Notes: generated by a model not told the origin, from the sequence alone. A stretch of DNA of 64,000 bases from CAUZWH01 sp965224275 (GCA_965224275.1 CBDCYR010000008.1:1-64000); one strand, 5' to 3'; counted from the stretch's first letter, positions 17,621-27,178 are shown. A program made the numbers and translations.

Positions 17621-18240
17621 ACCCGCTCTCTGAGAAGCGACCGTGCCGAGAGGATAGCGCGTGCCGCGTCCACGCCGCCCGCGCAAACCGCATCGATTCC
17701 AAATTCGCATGCGGCATCAACGTTCAGCTGAACATCGTCAAGAAAGAGTATCTCCGCCGGCTCACAATTAAGCTCAGTGACCACATGCTCGAACGCGCCG
17801 CGTTCTGGTTTGACATGGCCGATTTCGAACGAGAGGAAGCTGCGGTCAAATTGCTCGGTGAACTGAGCCAATCCGTTGTCGGCCGACCAATGAGCCTCGT
17901 TGGTATTGCTCAGACATGCAATCGTCACGCCCGACGCCCTGGTCGACTGAACGAGCTCCAGTGAACCATCGTGAGGACCAGGAACCCAGGTTTTGAAGCG
18001 GGCTAAGAATTCGGCTGCTGCTATATTGATCCCATGGTGCGCGACCATTCCAGCCGCGAACTCGACGCTCGAGCAGGCGCCTCGATCGTAGCGTTGCACC
18101 CAGGGATTGGTGACCCATAGGCGCAATACCTCACGCGTATCGTCTTCACCGATCATCTCGCCGAATGCTCGTACGCCCGCCAGCTGAAACAACACACCGC
18201 CCAAATCGAACAGAACGACGCGAATGGTACGCGTGCTCAA
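17617..18240 (-). CDS. HAD-superfamily hydrolase (subfamily IA-like)
   Basis: A 207-residue haloacid-dehalogenase-type phosphatase. Motif I is FDLGGVLF, where the nucleophile Asp is present but the usual Asp two residues on is Gly, as in YihX-like sugar phosphatases. Motif II is CLSNTN, motif III is the Lys of GHVKPERGAF, and motif IV is ILFLDDVQLNV. The start is a TTG overlapping the TGA of the upstream ABC ATPase gene, so it is the last gene of the transporter operon. Substrate unknown. Confidence 0.85.
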   Translation of the reverse strand: MSTRTIRVVLFDLGGVLFQLAGVRAFGEMIGEDDTREVLRLWVTNPWVQRYDRGACSSVEFAAGMVAHHGINIAAAEFLARFKTWVPGPHDGSLELVQSTRASGVTIACLSNTNEAHWSADNGLAQFTEQFDRSFLSFEIGHVKPERGAFEHVVTELNCEPAEILFLDDVQLNVDAACEFGIDAVCAGGVDAARAILSARSLLRERV

Positions 18241-19064
18241 GGCGACAGGTCCGGCAACTTGGGCACGGCATCGAGCAGCGTGCGGGTGTAGGGGTGTTGG
18301 GGATTGGCGAAGATTTCGGTGGTTACGCCGCGCTCAACGATTTTCCCGCCATACATCACCGCGACCTCGGCGCACACGTATTCCACAACTGCGAGATCGT
18401 GGCTGATGAAAAGGTAGGTAACACCGAACTCGGTTTGTAGGTCATGCATTAGGTTCAACACTTGTGCCTGCACCGACACATCGAGCGCGGAGACTGGCTC
18501 ATCGGCAACGATAAGCGCAGGTCTCGTAATGAGCGCTCTCGCTATCGCGATCCGTTGCCGTTGCCCGCCTGAAAACTCATGTGGGTACTTTCCAAGATCG
18601 CTGGACTTGAGGCCGACGGCCTCAAGCGCTTCGACGACCCGACCGCGACGCTCATCTCTCGATACCATTTCCAGAGCGTCGACCGGCTCGGCGACGATCC
18701 GCTCGACTCGTTGACGCGGATCAAGCGAGCCAAAGGGATCTTGAAACACCATCTGGAAGTGTCGTCGACGTTGGCGAAGTTCATCAGTCGTCAACTCATG
18801 CAGATCATCACCGCGAAAACGGATTGCGCCACTGGTCGGCGGCTCGAGCGCCATGACCAGCCGCGCGAGCGTTGACTTTCCGCATCCCGATTCACCGACA
18901 AGACCGAAGCTATTCCCTGCAGCGATGGATAGCGAGACGCCGTCTACCGCCCGCACGGCCTCGGGCCGTTTGGTTACCGATTCGCGCGGCAGCGTGTAAT
19001 GCTTAAACACGTCGATGACATCGACCAGGTTGGGTGCCTGCGCGATGGAGTCTGGCAAGCTCAT
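18237..19064 (-). CDS. Oligopeptide-type ABC transporter ATP-binding protein (DppF-like)
   Basis: The 275-residue cytoplasmic ATPase contains Walker A GESGCGKST, the signature FSGGQRQRIAIARAL, Walker B ALIVADEPVSALDVS and the switch His in LFISHDLAV, with the C-terminal HPYTRTLLDAVPKL extension typical of DppF/OppF. The ATG at 19064 overlaps the TGA of the upstream DppD-like gene; the open frame running further upstream lies inside that gene. It pairs with DppD to power import through DppB/DppC. Confidence 0.93.
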   Translation of the reverse strand: MSLPDSIAQAPNLVDVIDVFKHYTLPRESVTKRPEAVRAVDGVSLSIAAGNSFGLVGESGCGKSTLARLVMALEPPTSGAIRFRGDDLHELTTDELRQRRRHFQMVFQDPFGSLDPRQRVERIVAEPVDALEMVSRDERRGRVVEALEAVGLKSSDLGKYPHEFSGGQRQRIAIARALITRPALIVADEPVSALDVSVQAQVLNLMHDLQTEFGVTYLFISHDLAVVEYVCAEVAVMYGGKIVERGVTTEIFANPQHPYTRTLLDAVPKLPDLSP

Positions 19065-20059
19065 ACTGATCGCCACCGCTCGCGCGCTTCGGCGAGGTGC
19101 AGGCAGGCCGCCGCGTGATCCGTACCAATATCCACAAGCGGGGGAGGGGCCGCTCTGCAGTCGCCGGACACGAGCTCGCAACGGTCTGCAAAAGTGCACC
19201 CGTCGGGCAGATCATTGAGCTCTGGAACGGTACCGTTAATTGAGGTGAGCCGAACGGCTTCACCGTCCACGCGGCGCAAACCGAGTCGTGGTACGGCACC
19301 AAACAGGCCTTGGGTGTAAGGGTGCGATAGATCCTGAAAGATAGTTGCGGCACCCCCGCGCTCGATCGCTGCACCGCCATACATGATGATAATGTCGTCG
19401 ACGCTCTGGGCGATAACGCCAAGATCGTGGCTGATCAGGATTAAGCCCATACCCAAATCGTCGATCAGCCCGCGAAGCAGATCAAGAATCTGCTTTTGAA
19501 TGGTTACATCCAGCGCCGTGGTCGGCTCGTCGGCAATCAGCAGATCCGGACCGCATGACAGCGCCATCGCAATCATAACGCGCTGGCGTTGACCACCGGA
19601 GAGTTGGTGCGGGTGATGATCGAAGCGTTGGGAGGGGAGTGGGATTCCCACCCGGTCCAACAAAGCGATCGCTTCGCGTTTGGCTGCCCCACGACTCATG
19701 CCTCGGTGCAGCACCAGTGCTTCGGCCACCTGACGACCGATCGGATGGACCGGGTTGAGTGACGTCATCGGTTCCTGAAATACCATCCCAATGCGGTTGC
19801 CGCGGATCCCGCAGAGCTCGTCTTCCGACAATCCGAGAAGGTTCCGGCCGTCGAACACGACGCGACCATCAGTCCGGGCGTTCTCCGGCAGCAACCCCAT
19901 GATCGCCAATGCCGTCATCGATTTGCCGCATCCGCTCTCGCCGACGATGCCGAGTGTCGCGCCCTTGGCAAGTTCAAAAGACAGGTCTCGTACCGCGCGC
20001 CCGGGGCCTTGGGCCGTATCAAGGGTGACGGTCAGGTCTTCGACGGCCAGCAACACCAC
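19061..20059 (-). CDS. Oligopeptide-type ABC transporter ATP-binding protein (DppD-like)
   Basis: A 332-residue ATPase with Walker A GESGCGKSM, the signature LSGGQRQRVMIAMAL, Walker B DLLIADEPTTALDVT and LISHDLGV. At the C-terminus it has LSHPYTQGLFGAVPRL and a Cys cluster (C-x5-C-x6-C ... C: GCTFADRCELVSGDC), which in DppD/OppD relatives can bind a [4Fe-4S] cluster. It lies three bases after the DppC-like gene and overlaps the DppF-like gene. Confidence 0.93.
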   Translation of the reverse strand: MVLLAVEDLTVTLDTAQGPGRAVRDLSFELAKGATLGIVGESGCGKSMTALAIMGLLPENARTDGRVVFDGRNLLGLSEDELCGIRGNRIGMVFQEPMTSLNPVHPIGRQVAEALVLHRGMSRGAAKREAIALLDRVGIPLPSQRFDHHPHQLSGGQRQRVMIAMALSCGPDLLIADEPTTALDVTIQKQILDLLRGLIDDLGMGLILISHDLGVIAQSVDDIIIMYGGAAIERGGAATIFQDLSHPYTQGLFGAVPRLGLRRVDGEAVRLTSINGTVPELNDLPDGCTFADRCELVSGDCRAAPPPLVDIGTDHAAACLHLAEARERWRSV

Positions 20060-20062
20060 TCT

Positions 20063-20917
20063 CTACCTCTGGCGCGCCAGGCGCGGATCGATAATGTCGC
20101 GTAAACCGTCACCGAGGAGATTAAGTCCGAGCACCGAGAGGGCGATCGCCACCCCCGGATAAACCGCCAACCAAGGGTTCAAAAAGATCATTGTTTGAGC
20201 CTCGCTCAACATGCGTCCCCATGAGGGCGTTGGCGGCTGCGAACCGATTCCGAGGTACGACAATGCGGCCTCGGCCAGGATTGCGATAGCGAACTGGATC
20301 GTTGCCTGCACCACCAATACCGACGTGATGTTTGGCAGCACATGCTCGACCGTTATTCGGAATTTTCCTTTGCCGGCGGCTTGCGCCGCCAGAACAAACT
20401 CACGCGCCCAGATCGCATTTGCGGCCCCGCGAGTCAGGCGCGCGAAAATCGGCACCGCAAAAATTCCGATTGCAACGATCGCGTTAATCGCCCCCGGTCC
20501 CAGCGTTGCCACCAGCATGATCGCGAGCAGGATTGCGGGAAACGCGAACATGAAATCGGACAGGCGCATGAGGATTTCTTCGGTCCAACCACGCCGCGCC
20601 GAAGCCCATAATCCGAGCGCTACGCCGAACAGCATGCCGATGGAGACTGCAACGACACCGACCGTGATCGAGTTTTGCGCCCCCGCCATGATGATCGACA
20701 GAATGTCGCGTCCAAACTGATCCGTGCCGAGCCAATGCTCGAGCGATGGTGCCGCTAAGCGACCCTTTATGTTGATCTTGATCGGGTCGTAGGGGGTCCA
20801 GAACAACGATAAAACCGCGACCGCTGTGAGGGTCGCCGATAAGGCGCCGCCAACCACGAACGAACGATGTCGCAACCCGCGAGCGAGCAAACTGCTTTCG
20901 CCATTCAGATCAGACAT
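20063..20917 (-). CDS. Oligopeptide-type ABC transporter permease (DppC-like)
   Basis: A 284-residue inner-membrane permease with about six transmembrane helices. The N-terminal HWLGTDQFGRDILSI motif is characteristic of DppC/OppC, and the cytoplasmic EAA loop reads EFVLAAQAAGKGKFRITVEHVLPN. The C-terminus ends NLLGDGLRDIIDPRL. It forms the heterodimeric pore with the DppB-like protein encoded eight bases upstream. Confidence 0.93.
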   Translation of the reverse strand: MSDLNGESSLLARGLRHRSFVVGGALSATLTAVAVLSLFWTPYDPIKINIKGRLAAPSLEHWLGTDQFGRDILSIIMAGAQNSITVGVVAVSIGMLFGVALGLWASARRGWTEEILMRLSDFMFAFPAILLAIMLVATLGPGAINAIVAIGIFAVPIFARLTRGAANAIWAREFVLAAQAAGKGKFRITVEHVLPNITSVLVVQATIQFAIAILAEAALSYLGIGSQPPTPSWGRMLSEAQTMIFLNPWLAVYPGVAIALSVLGLNLLGDGLRDIIDPRLARQR

Positions 20918-20925
20918 ACCGCACC

Positions 20926-21876
20926 CTAAACGTCACGCGCCTTGAGGCGCGGATCAATCACGGCATAGAGCATGTCGACCAGGAAGTTGATTGCCACTAC
21001 CATCGCGGCCAGTAGGACAACCAGATCGCGCACCACGACGATGTCGCGATTGCTAATCGATTGCAGGATCAATCGGCCGACGCCGGGCAACGCAAACACG
21101 TTCTCCACCACAATGGTCCCAGCGAGCAAGTTGGCAAACTGCAGACCCATGATCGTGATGACTGGTATGAGTGCATTTCTTAGAACGTGCCGCCACAGGG
21201 TTGCGCGTCGGGTCAGGCCCTTGGCTCGCGCGGTACGAACATAGTCTTCCCGCATGGTGTCGAGTACCGCCGAGCGGGTGAACCTCGCGAGGATTGCGCC
21301 CTGGACAGTGGCCAGCGCAATTGCGGGTAGGATTAGCGCCGCCAACGCCGGCCAAAATCCCTTGTCCCAGCCGGGAAAGCCACCCGACGAGAACCACCGA
21401 AGATTAACCGCGAAGAACAAAATCAGGAGAACCGCCAGCCAAAAGTTGGGAATCGAGATGCCCAGTTGGCTTACGCTCATCACCGCGACATCGCCGCCTT
21501 TATTGTGGTTGGCGGCTGAGTAAATCCCGAGCAACAGAGCGACAACAACTGATAGCACCATGGCCATCAGCGCCAGCGGAACGGTTATGCCGATGCGAGC
21601 CTGCAGGAGCTCTACCACAGATACTTGGTAGGTGTAGCTGGTGCCGAATTCGGCCTGTAGCAAGTGGCCGACCCAATCGAAGTAACGGACGTGGGCCGGC
21701 CGGTCGAGGCCCAGTTCTTCACGCAGCGCGATGACGGCGCTCTCGGGTGCATCAATGCCGAGGATCACCTGCGCGGGATCTCCGGGCAGTATTTCGAGTG
21801 CGAGAAACACTAAAATGCTTGCGCCAAACAAGGTCGCGATAAATGTCGACAGCCGCTTGGCGAGGAAGACGCTCAT
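20926..21876 (-). CDS. Oligopeptide-type ABC transporter permease (DppB-like)
   Basis: A 316-residue permease with six predicted transmembrane helices, the DppB-typical N-terminus (FLAKRLSTFIATLFGASILVF, LPGDPAQ) and the EAA loop DYVRTARAKGLTRRATLWRHVLRNAL. It is the first transporter gene of the minus-strand operon, 48 bases after the amidase gene. Confidence 0.93.
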   Translation of the reverse strand: MSVFLAKRLSTFIATLFGASILVFLALEILPGDPAQVILGIDAPESAVIALREELGLDRPAHVRYFDWVGHLLQAEFGTSYTYQVSVVELLQARIGITVPLALMAMVLSVVVALLLGIYSAANHNKGGDVAVMSVSQLGISIPNFWLAVLLILFFAVNLRWFSSGGFPGWDKGFWPALAALILPAIALATVQGAILARFTRSAVLDTMREDYVRTARAKGLTRRATLWRHVLRNALIPVITIMGLQFANLLAGTIVVENVFALPGVGRLILQSISNRDIVVVRDLVVLLAAMVVAINFLVDMLYAVIDPRLKARDV

Positions 21877-21924
21877 AATCGGCGCTCGATCGATCCAAGA
21901 TCAACCAACCGTAAGTCTTGATAT

Positions 21925-23298
21925 CTAAGCAAGTGCCGCCTCAACCGCAGACGCGTGGCACAACAGCGCATCATCATGCCCATCGGGCGCCATCAGCATC
22001 AGTCCGGTTGGCATCCCGTTCTCGTCATTTCCCGACGGCAGAGAAATCGCACAACTGCGAAGGAAACTACCCAGCATCGTATTCTTGTTGGCCTTCGCGG
22101 TCGCCGCCCTGAACTGATCAACATCGTTCTCCAGGACATCCCACGCCGGTGCGCCGATCGCTGTGGTTGGGATCGCGACACAGGAGAAGGCAGCCACCTG
22201 CTCGGTAAAGGCCGCGATCATGCGTTCTCGCTCGGTCTGTACGGTCAACAGTTCAACGAGTGTCATATCGCGGCCCAGGAGCGCGCGCTCTGCCACGCGT
22301 CGATCAATCTTGTCGGCAGATGAGCCCTCCAACAACTCACGCAGGTTGAAGTAGGACTCGGCGGCCAAAAGCGTGCCTGTGTGTTCGTTAAGCGCGCGAA
22401 TTTCTTCGAACAACCGAAGCGGTAGGACTTCGACCGTCGCACCGGCAGCTCTGAGGGCATCAATCGCAGTCTTGAAATTGGCAAGAACCGCGGCGTCGGC
22501 GTCGGTGAAAACACTGCTGTCGTTGCTGGGGACCGCCACGCTCAATTTGGCCAGTTGCGTCGGCTCGCCAGCTGTCGGCGTCACGCCGCGAAAAATAGCA
22601 TCGAGCAGACCGCAATCCTCGACCGTTCGTGCAATCGGCCCGAGCGTATCAAGCGTGTGCGACAGCACGAAAGTACCACCGGTGGAAACCCGTTTCTCCG
22701 TTGTTTTAAGGCCGACCAGACCGCAAAACGACGCTGGTATCCGCACCGAGCCGTTGGTATCGCTACCCAACCCACAAGGAACGAGACCGGCTGCCACAGC
22801 CGCGGCAGTGCCGGACGAAGATCCACCCGTCGCACGCCGGGTTGATTTGTCGAGCGGATTAATCGGTGTTCCGTAGTTCGGGTTCTGGCCGAGTGCGGAG
22901 AAGGCGAATTCGGGCAAGGTGACCTTGCCGAGGGTAACCAGCCCGGCCGCACCGGCATTGCGCACAACGTCGGCATCGGCCTCGGCCGGCGGTTGGTTGC
23001 GGAACAACTCAGATCCCGCCGTGGTAATGGTCCCGCTGATATCGACAAGGTCTTTCCAAACAATCGGGACGCCGTCGAGCGGGCCAAGGGGTTGGCCCGA
23101 CGCGTGGCGTGCCGCGCTGGCACTTGCTTCGGCGCGCGCTCGCTCGGCGGTCACCGTGAGGAATACGTTGGGGTCGTCGTGCGCGGCTATGTTGGCGAGG
23201 AAGTATTCCGTTACGTCAACGGCATTCACATTCTTAGCGACCAAACGATGGCCGATGGCGGCGGCGGATTCGGTCCGCAGGTCGTCGAGATCTGCCAT
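21925..23298 (-). CDS. Amidase, amidase-signature family
   Basis: A 457-residue amidase with the Ser-cisSer-Lys triad: Lys in VPIVWKDL (about residue 84), cis-Ser in RRATGGSSSGTAAAVAAG (about 160) and the nucleophile Ser in GSDTNGSVRIPASFCG. In most family members the last motif reads DTGGS; here it is DTNGS, a mild variation. Such enzymes hydrolyse amides or split gatekeeper-type glutamine or urea derivatives. Its place between an MmgE/PrpD gene and a peptide-type ABC importer suggests breakdown of the imported amide (inference). Confidence 0.9.
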   Translation of the reverse strand: MADLDDLRTESAAAIGHRLVAKNVNAVDVTEYFLANIAAHDDPNVFLTVTAERARAEASASAARHASGQPLGPLDGVPIVWKDLVDISGTITTAGSELFRNQPPAEADADVVRNAGAAGLVTLGKVTLPEFAFSALGQNPNYGTPINPLDKSTRRATGGSSSGTAAAVAAGLVPCGLGSDTNGSVRIPASFCGLVGLKTTEKRVSTGGTFVLSHTLDTLGPIARTVEDCGLLDAIFRGVTPTAGEPTQLAKLSVAVPSNDSSVFTDADAAVLANFKTAIDALRAAGATVEVLPLRLFEEIRALNEHTGTLLAAESYFNLRELLEGSSADKIDRRVAERALLGRDMTLVELLTVQTERERMIAAFTEQVAAFSCVAIPTTAIGAPAWDVLENDVDQFRAATAKANKNTMLGSFLRSCAISLPSGNDENGMPTGLMLMAPDGHDDALLCHASAVEAALA

Positions 23299-23308
23299 TT
23301 TTGTCCCT

Positions 23309-24703
23309 TTATGTCCGCAACAGACCGAGGAGTTCGTCGAGCGAACCCATCTTATCGAGCATTGCTACCGTACGAATAATCGATTCGGTGTCGCTGGCGG
23401 ATATGCGTTCGCGTGTGAGCGCGCGAAACTTGTCGCGTACTTCCTCGGCCGTCAGCGGTTTTTCAGGGCTGCCCCTTCGGGTTCGCTCTTCGCAGGTGAA
23501 TACCCTGCCATCTCGATGGGTAAGTCTGAGCTGAACCATATGCCGATGTTCGGCGCCGAGGGCATCGATCTCGGGATCGACATGCGCCGTAATGCGATCG
23601 ATGATCGCCAGAATGGCGGGATCTTTCAATCGTTCCTCGCGATATTGATCGACGAAGGCGGCGCCGTCCAACGCCATGACCGCCAATCCGTAAAACAGAT
23701 TCATTTGCGCAGCGGTAATCCCCTGGGCCTCATAAGGCCAGGCGCAATGTGTATAGGTCATGGGGCTAACCCCGGCTTCGAGCGAAGCGATGTCATCAGC
23801 CACAATATTGTTTACTTGCATGAGGTTACGCAGTCCATCGAGGGCAGCGTGGATGCTGGTTACCGACGCATGCGGCTTGAAGCCTACCGCGCGGATCTCC
23901 CACGCCTCCCCGAGGCCGTCGGTCAGACGCGCGGGATCAGGATCCCCGCTCATCGAGCTGAGGAAACCGCCATAGGGGGCTTCGAGCACGTCGGTGATAC
24001 CTGTGAATCCGCGCTCGGCGAGTAGCGCCCCGTAGACGCCGCTCTGCGCTGCACGCCCTGCGTTCATTCGTTTGACCATCGCTCCGGCCTGGGCCGCCAT
24101 TAGGCCGGCGGCTTGCGAGCCGGCGATCCCCAGCGCATGGAGGGTGCCGTTTGCGTCGAGTTCGATGGTGCGTGCCGCGGCGGCGGCAGCGGCGAAAACG
24201 CCGGTCGTCCCTTGCGGGTGAAATCCTCGGAAAAACAATGCCTGGGTCGCGGCCCGTCCGATCCGGGCGCCAATTTCGTACCTGGCGGCGATCGCGGTGA
24301 GCGCGTCTGCCCCGGTTCTAGTGCCGCGCCACTCGGCCAGGCCGAGTACCACCGGCGGGCACAGCGAGTTGGGATGAAGAATGGCGCCGCGGTGGATATC
24401 GTCCAGTTCGAATGCATGACCCGCTGTGCCATTGATAAGCGCTGCATTAGAAACCGACGTGCGCAGATTGGTGCCAAATACCGTCGCCTGCCTGTCGCCG
24501 CCCTGCCCCTCGATTACATCCATGAGGGTTTGCGTCCACGGTAGTCCGACGCCGTAGAGACAGCATCCCAATCCATCGAGGACCAGTAGTTTCAAGTGCT
24601 CGACAACATCGGCTGGCAAATCCGAGAACCGAAGAGCAGACCCAAAATCTGCCAGCCGACGGGTAGCTTGTGGGTGAAGAGGCGCGTTGGCGTCGTCGTT
24701 CAT
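23309..24703 (-). CDS. MmgE/PrpD-family protein
   Basis: A complete 464-residue member of the MmgE/PrpD family, which includes 2-methylcitrate dehydratase and cis-aconitate decarboxylase. Characteristic segments are LDGLGCCLYGVGLPWT, GTAGHAFELDDIH, HPNSLCPPVVLGLAE and HPQGTTGVFAAAAAAAR, then RMNAGRAAQSGVYGALLAERGFTG and GFKPHASV. Many such proteins sit in catabolic clusters without a known reaction. It is the promoter-proximal gene of the amidase-ABC-HAD operon, ten bases before the amidase. A second, truncated family member is at 28.5-29.7 kb. Confidence 0.9.
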   Translation of the reverse strand: MNDDANAPLHPQATRRLADFGSALRFSDLPADVVEHLKLLVLDGLGCCLYGVGLPWTQTLMDVIEGQGGDRQATVFGTNLRTSVSNAALINGTAGHAFELDDIHRGAILHPNSLCPPVVLGLAEWRGTRTGADALTAIAARYEIGARIGRAATQALFFRGFHPQGTTGVFAAAAAAARTIELDANGTLHALGIAGSQAAGLMAAQAGAMVKRMNAGRAAQSGVYGALLAERGFTGITDVLEAPYGGFLSSMSGDPDPARLTDGLGEAWEIRAVGFKPHASVTSIHAALDGLRNLMQVNNIVADDIASLEAGVSPMTYTHCAWPYEAQGITAAQMNLFYGLAVMALDGAAFVDQYREERLKDPAILAIIDRITAHVDPEIDALGAEHRHMVQLRLTHRDGRVFTCEERTRRGSPEKPLTAEEVRDKFRALTRERISASDTESIIRTVAMLDKMGSLDELLGLLRT

Positions 24704-24730
24704 GGTCGGGCCGTTGATCGCATGGTGTTT

Positions 24731-24760
24731 TTGTACTGTCGCGAGCTACTCTGCCATAGT
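24731..24760 (+). promoter_or_regulatory. Weak candidate promoter in divergent intergenic region
   Basis: TTGTAC (24731-24736) and CATAGT (24755-24760) are spaced by 18 bases in the 126-base gap between the divergent PrpD operon and the LLM oxidoreductase gene, pointing at the latter. It is a by-eye match of low strength. Confidence 0.2.
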
Positions 24761-24829
24761 CCCCAACGGGGTGGCGATGGCTCGCAACGAGTGCGTGGCC
24801 TTACGCGCAAAAAGGGAAAGGGATGCCTG

Positions 24830-25894
24830 GTGGCTAACTCTGATTGGAAAATGAGCGTGATTTTCGCGCAAGGTCAGCAGCTGAACAAAGCCGTGGAGCT
24901 CTGGCAAGCGTGCGAGAAGGCGGGTTTGGACATGATCGGAGTTGCGGATTCGCCAAATCTGCTACGCGAAATGTATGTATCGACCACGATGGGCTTGATC
25001 AATACCGAGTCGATACAGGTCATCACTTACGTGACCAATCCGGTGTCGCGTCACCCGTCGGTTACGGCGAGCGGGTTTATGACGCTGAATGAACTCTCAC
25101 CCGGTCGCATTGGCATGGGCATCGGCTCCGGCGATTCGGCCCTGTGGTCGATCGGGCAAAAAGGCGCCAAGGTGGCGCTGATGCGCGACTACATCGTTGC
25201 GGTCAAAGCGTTGCTGCGCGGCGAGAGCGTCAAGTGGAACGACTATGAGTTCAAGGGTGAATGGAGCTTCGTCGAACCGTTTGATCTCAAGGTATATGTC
25301 GCATGTTCTGGCCCCAAAATACTTCGCACCGCGGCGGAAGTGGCCGATGGCGCGATAGTCACCATGGGGTTCTCGCCCGAGGACGTCGACAACGTGAAGG
25401 GAATTGTTGCCGAGGGCCTGGCTGCGTCCGGACGTAGTGAAAAAGACTTCGAGATCTGGTGGAACGCTCACATCACATTTGACGAGAGTTATGACGCTGC
25501 AGCGCAGCGCAGCCTCGGTTGGTCACCCAGCTGGCTTTCGATGGGTAGCCTCAAAGGCAAGGGAATCCCTGACGAGTTCAAAGAAAAACTTAAAGAACTC
25601 AACGCGGATACGCACGATCTCAATGCAGTCTATCGATCGAAGAATCGCGAATTGACCGTCGTTGAACGAGCGAAAGAACTTGGCATCTACGACTGGCTCA
25701 TCTCACGTTCGCCGCGTTTGTTTGGGACCTCCGATGATGTTGTTGCGCGTCTTAATGAACTCGGCAGCCAACACGATATGAAGCGTTGGATTTTCTTCGC
25801 GACCGGTCGCGGCGCGCGTTCTTCCGCCGGCAACGAAGAGCGCCTCGCGTATATCAATCAGCTTACCGGCGAGGTGCGCCCGCAACTGCTATAG
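24830..25894 (+). CDS. LLM-class flavin-dependent oxidoreductase, paralogue 1
   Basis: A luciferase-like (bacterial luciferase / F420-FMN) TIM-barrel oxidoreductase of about 354 residues. Typical stretches are WQACEKAGLDMIGVADSP, YVTNPVSRHPSVTASGFMTL, LSPGRIGMGIGSGDSALW, AVKALLRGE and VYVACSGPKILRTAAEVADG. The GTG at 24830 follows AAAGGGAAAGGG; an ATG eight codons in is an alternative. It is clearly paralogous to the product of 48645-49691 (shared GDSALW, NADTHD, YDWLISR). Family members are monooxygenases or reductases using FMNH2 or F420. It directly precedes the Rieske cluster with a 95-base gap. Confidence 0.88.
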   Translation: MANSDWKMSVIFAQGQQLNKAVELWQACEKAGLDMIGVADSPNLLREMYVSTTMGLINTESIQVITYVTNPVSRHPSVTASGFMTLNELSPGRIGMGIGSGDSALWSIGQKGAKVALMRDYIVAVKALLRGESVKWNDYEFKGEWSFVEPFDLKVYVACSGPKILRTAAEVADGAIVTMGFSPEDVDNVKGIVAEGLAASGRSEKDFEIWWNAHITFDESYDAAAQRSLGWSPSWLSMGSLKGKGIPDEFKEKLKELNADTHDLNAVYRSKNRELTVVERAKELGIYDWLISRSPRLFGTSDDVVARLNELGSQHDMKRWIFFATGRGARSSAGNEERLAYINQLTGEVRPQLL

Positions 25895-25989
25895 CTGGAG
25901 TGGTCCTGCCGTTGAACCTCTAGGCGACGCTCTGACAACATGGAAGACAGCACGGCAGCCGATGGCGGTGGAGCCGGGGAGAGGAAACG

Positions 25990-27135
25990 ATGGCAGATGT
26001 AGCAAGTTTCAAAACCAAGAGCGGGATCCATCCCAATCCCTTGTTCTCCTACACTCTTCCGGCCGAATATTACTACGATCCGGAGATATTCGAGCGCGAG
26101 AAGGAGGAAATTTGGTTTAAGACCTGGCAGCTCGTCGGCTACGACCACGGGCTGAGCGAGCCCGGTGATTTCATCACCCACGATATTCTCGGCCAGAAGG
26201 TCTTCGTCACTCGGAGCAAAGATGGGCAACTCCGGGGGTTCTATAATGTCTGCATGCATCGCGGTCACATATTGGTCGAGGGCCGCGGTAACAAGAATAT
26301 CTTCACCTGTCCCTTCCACGCCTGGTCGTATGACAGCACCGGCGCGCTGAAAGCTGCCGGTAACGCCGAAAACGTCACGGATTTCCGGCTCGAGGACTTC
26401 ACATTGTCGGAAGTCAGGGTCGAGCAGTTCTTGCACATGATTTTCGTCAACCTCGATCCCGATGCTCAGTCCCTGGCGTCCATGTACGGTGACCTCGGGC
26501 AGGACATTCGCGATAATCTACCAAAGTTCGATCAGCTCAAACTCGGGCGCACCGACCCCTACAACATCGATTCCAACTGGAAATTCATTCCCGAGCAGAA
26601 CGAGTGCTATCACTGCCCCTCGTTACATCCGCAGGCGATGGGCACCGATCAGGCGTACATGGATCCGAGTTGGGAGACCACGGAGCACGATTACTGGACC
26701 AAACATATCATTCGCACAAAGCGGGACGTCAGCGCCGAGTAGATGCCGTACGAGTTCCGCGAAGACGATGATCTCAAGGATGTCCAGATCTGGTTCACGT
26801 GGCCGAATCTGATTTTCTTGGCACACCAGGGTGCCACCAACTTAAAAGTCACACGTATCATGCCAACCGGTCCCGAGAAATCCTTTCAGGTCATCGACAA
26901 TTTCTGCGTCAATGATCCGCTCAGTGCCTGGGACATCGAGTGTATGAACAATTATCGCGACTCGATCCTGCCGCAAGATGTACCGGCAATGGAAAAGCAG
27001 CAACTTGGGGTCAAATGCCGCGGCTACAAACAAGGGCGGTTGATGTGTGACTCCGAGGTGACGTGGCGTACCGAGCACGGCACACATTTCGTCGACCATA
27101 TGACGTGGAGATCTCTCAACGGCGAAAACTACTAA
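25990..27135 (+). pseudogene. Rieske oxygenase alpha subunit, paralogue 2, interrupted by in-frame TAG
   Basis: The frame is open over 381 codons except for a TAG at 26740-26742 (codon 251). The first part has CMHRGH (Cys 88, His 90), CPFHAW (Cys 107, His 110) and ECYHCPSLHPQ with the bridging Glu and both iron His. The part after the stop carries LPQD with the presumed third ligand and MEKQQLG, CRGYKQGRLM. A truncated product would lack that Asp. Homologous positions in paralogues run through without a gap (for example SGEKGDLPYEF against SAE-stop-MPYEF). The ATG just after the stop has no ribosome site. The upstream start has GGGGAGAGGAAACG. It could be a real nonsense mutation, a sequencing error, or rare readthrough. 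Confidence 0.85.
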
Positions 27136-27154
27136 GAGGCCAACCCGAAACTAG

Positions 27155-27178
27155 TCAAGAAACCGACGAAGAAAAAAT
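27155..27178 (+). repeat. 24-bp direct repeat, left copy
   Basis: Identical to 28204-28227. In this copy it encodes KKPTKKK followed by TGA, in the same frame as, and 19 bases after, the Rieske stop codon. The two copies flank the IS5-family transposase gene. Confidence 0.9.

Noticed and set aside
24830..25894. LLM oxidoreductase as electron donor to the Rieske oxygenases
   Set aside because: Luciferase-like proteins are not known as Rieske reductases and no Fe-S or NAD-binding reductase motif is present.
26740..26742. Amber codon as pyrrolysine
   Set aside because: No pyl genes are in the window and paralogues show no special residue there; mutation or error is simpler.
26743..27135. Independent gene beginning at the ATG after the TAG
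   Set aside because: No ribosome site, and the sequence aligns continuously with the C-terminal third of the intact paralogues; it is the 3' part of the broken Rieske gene.
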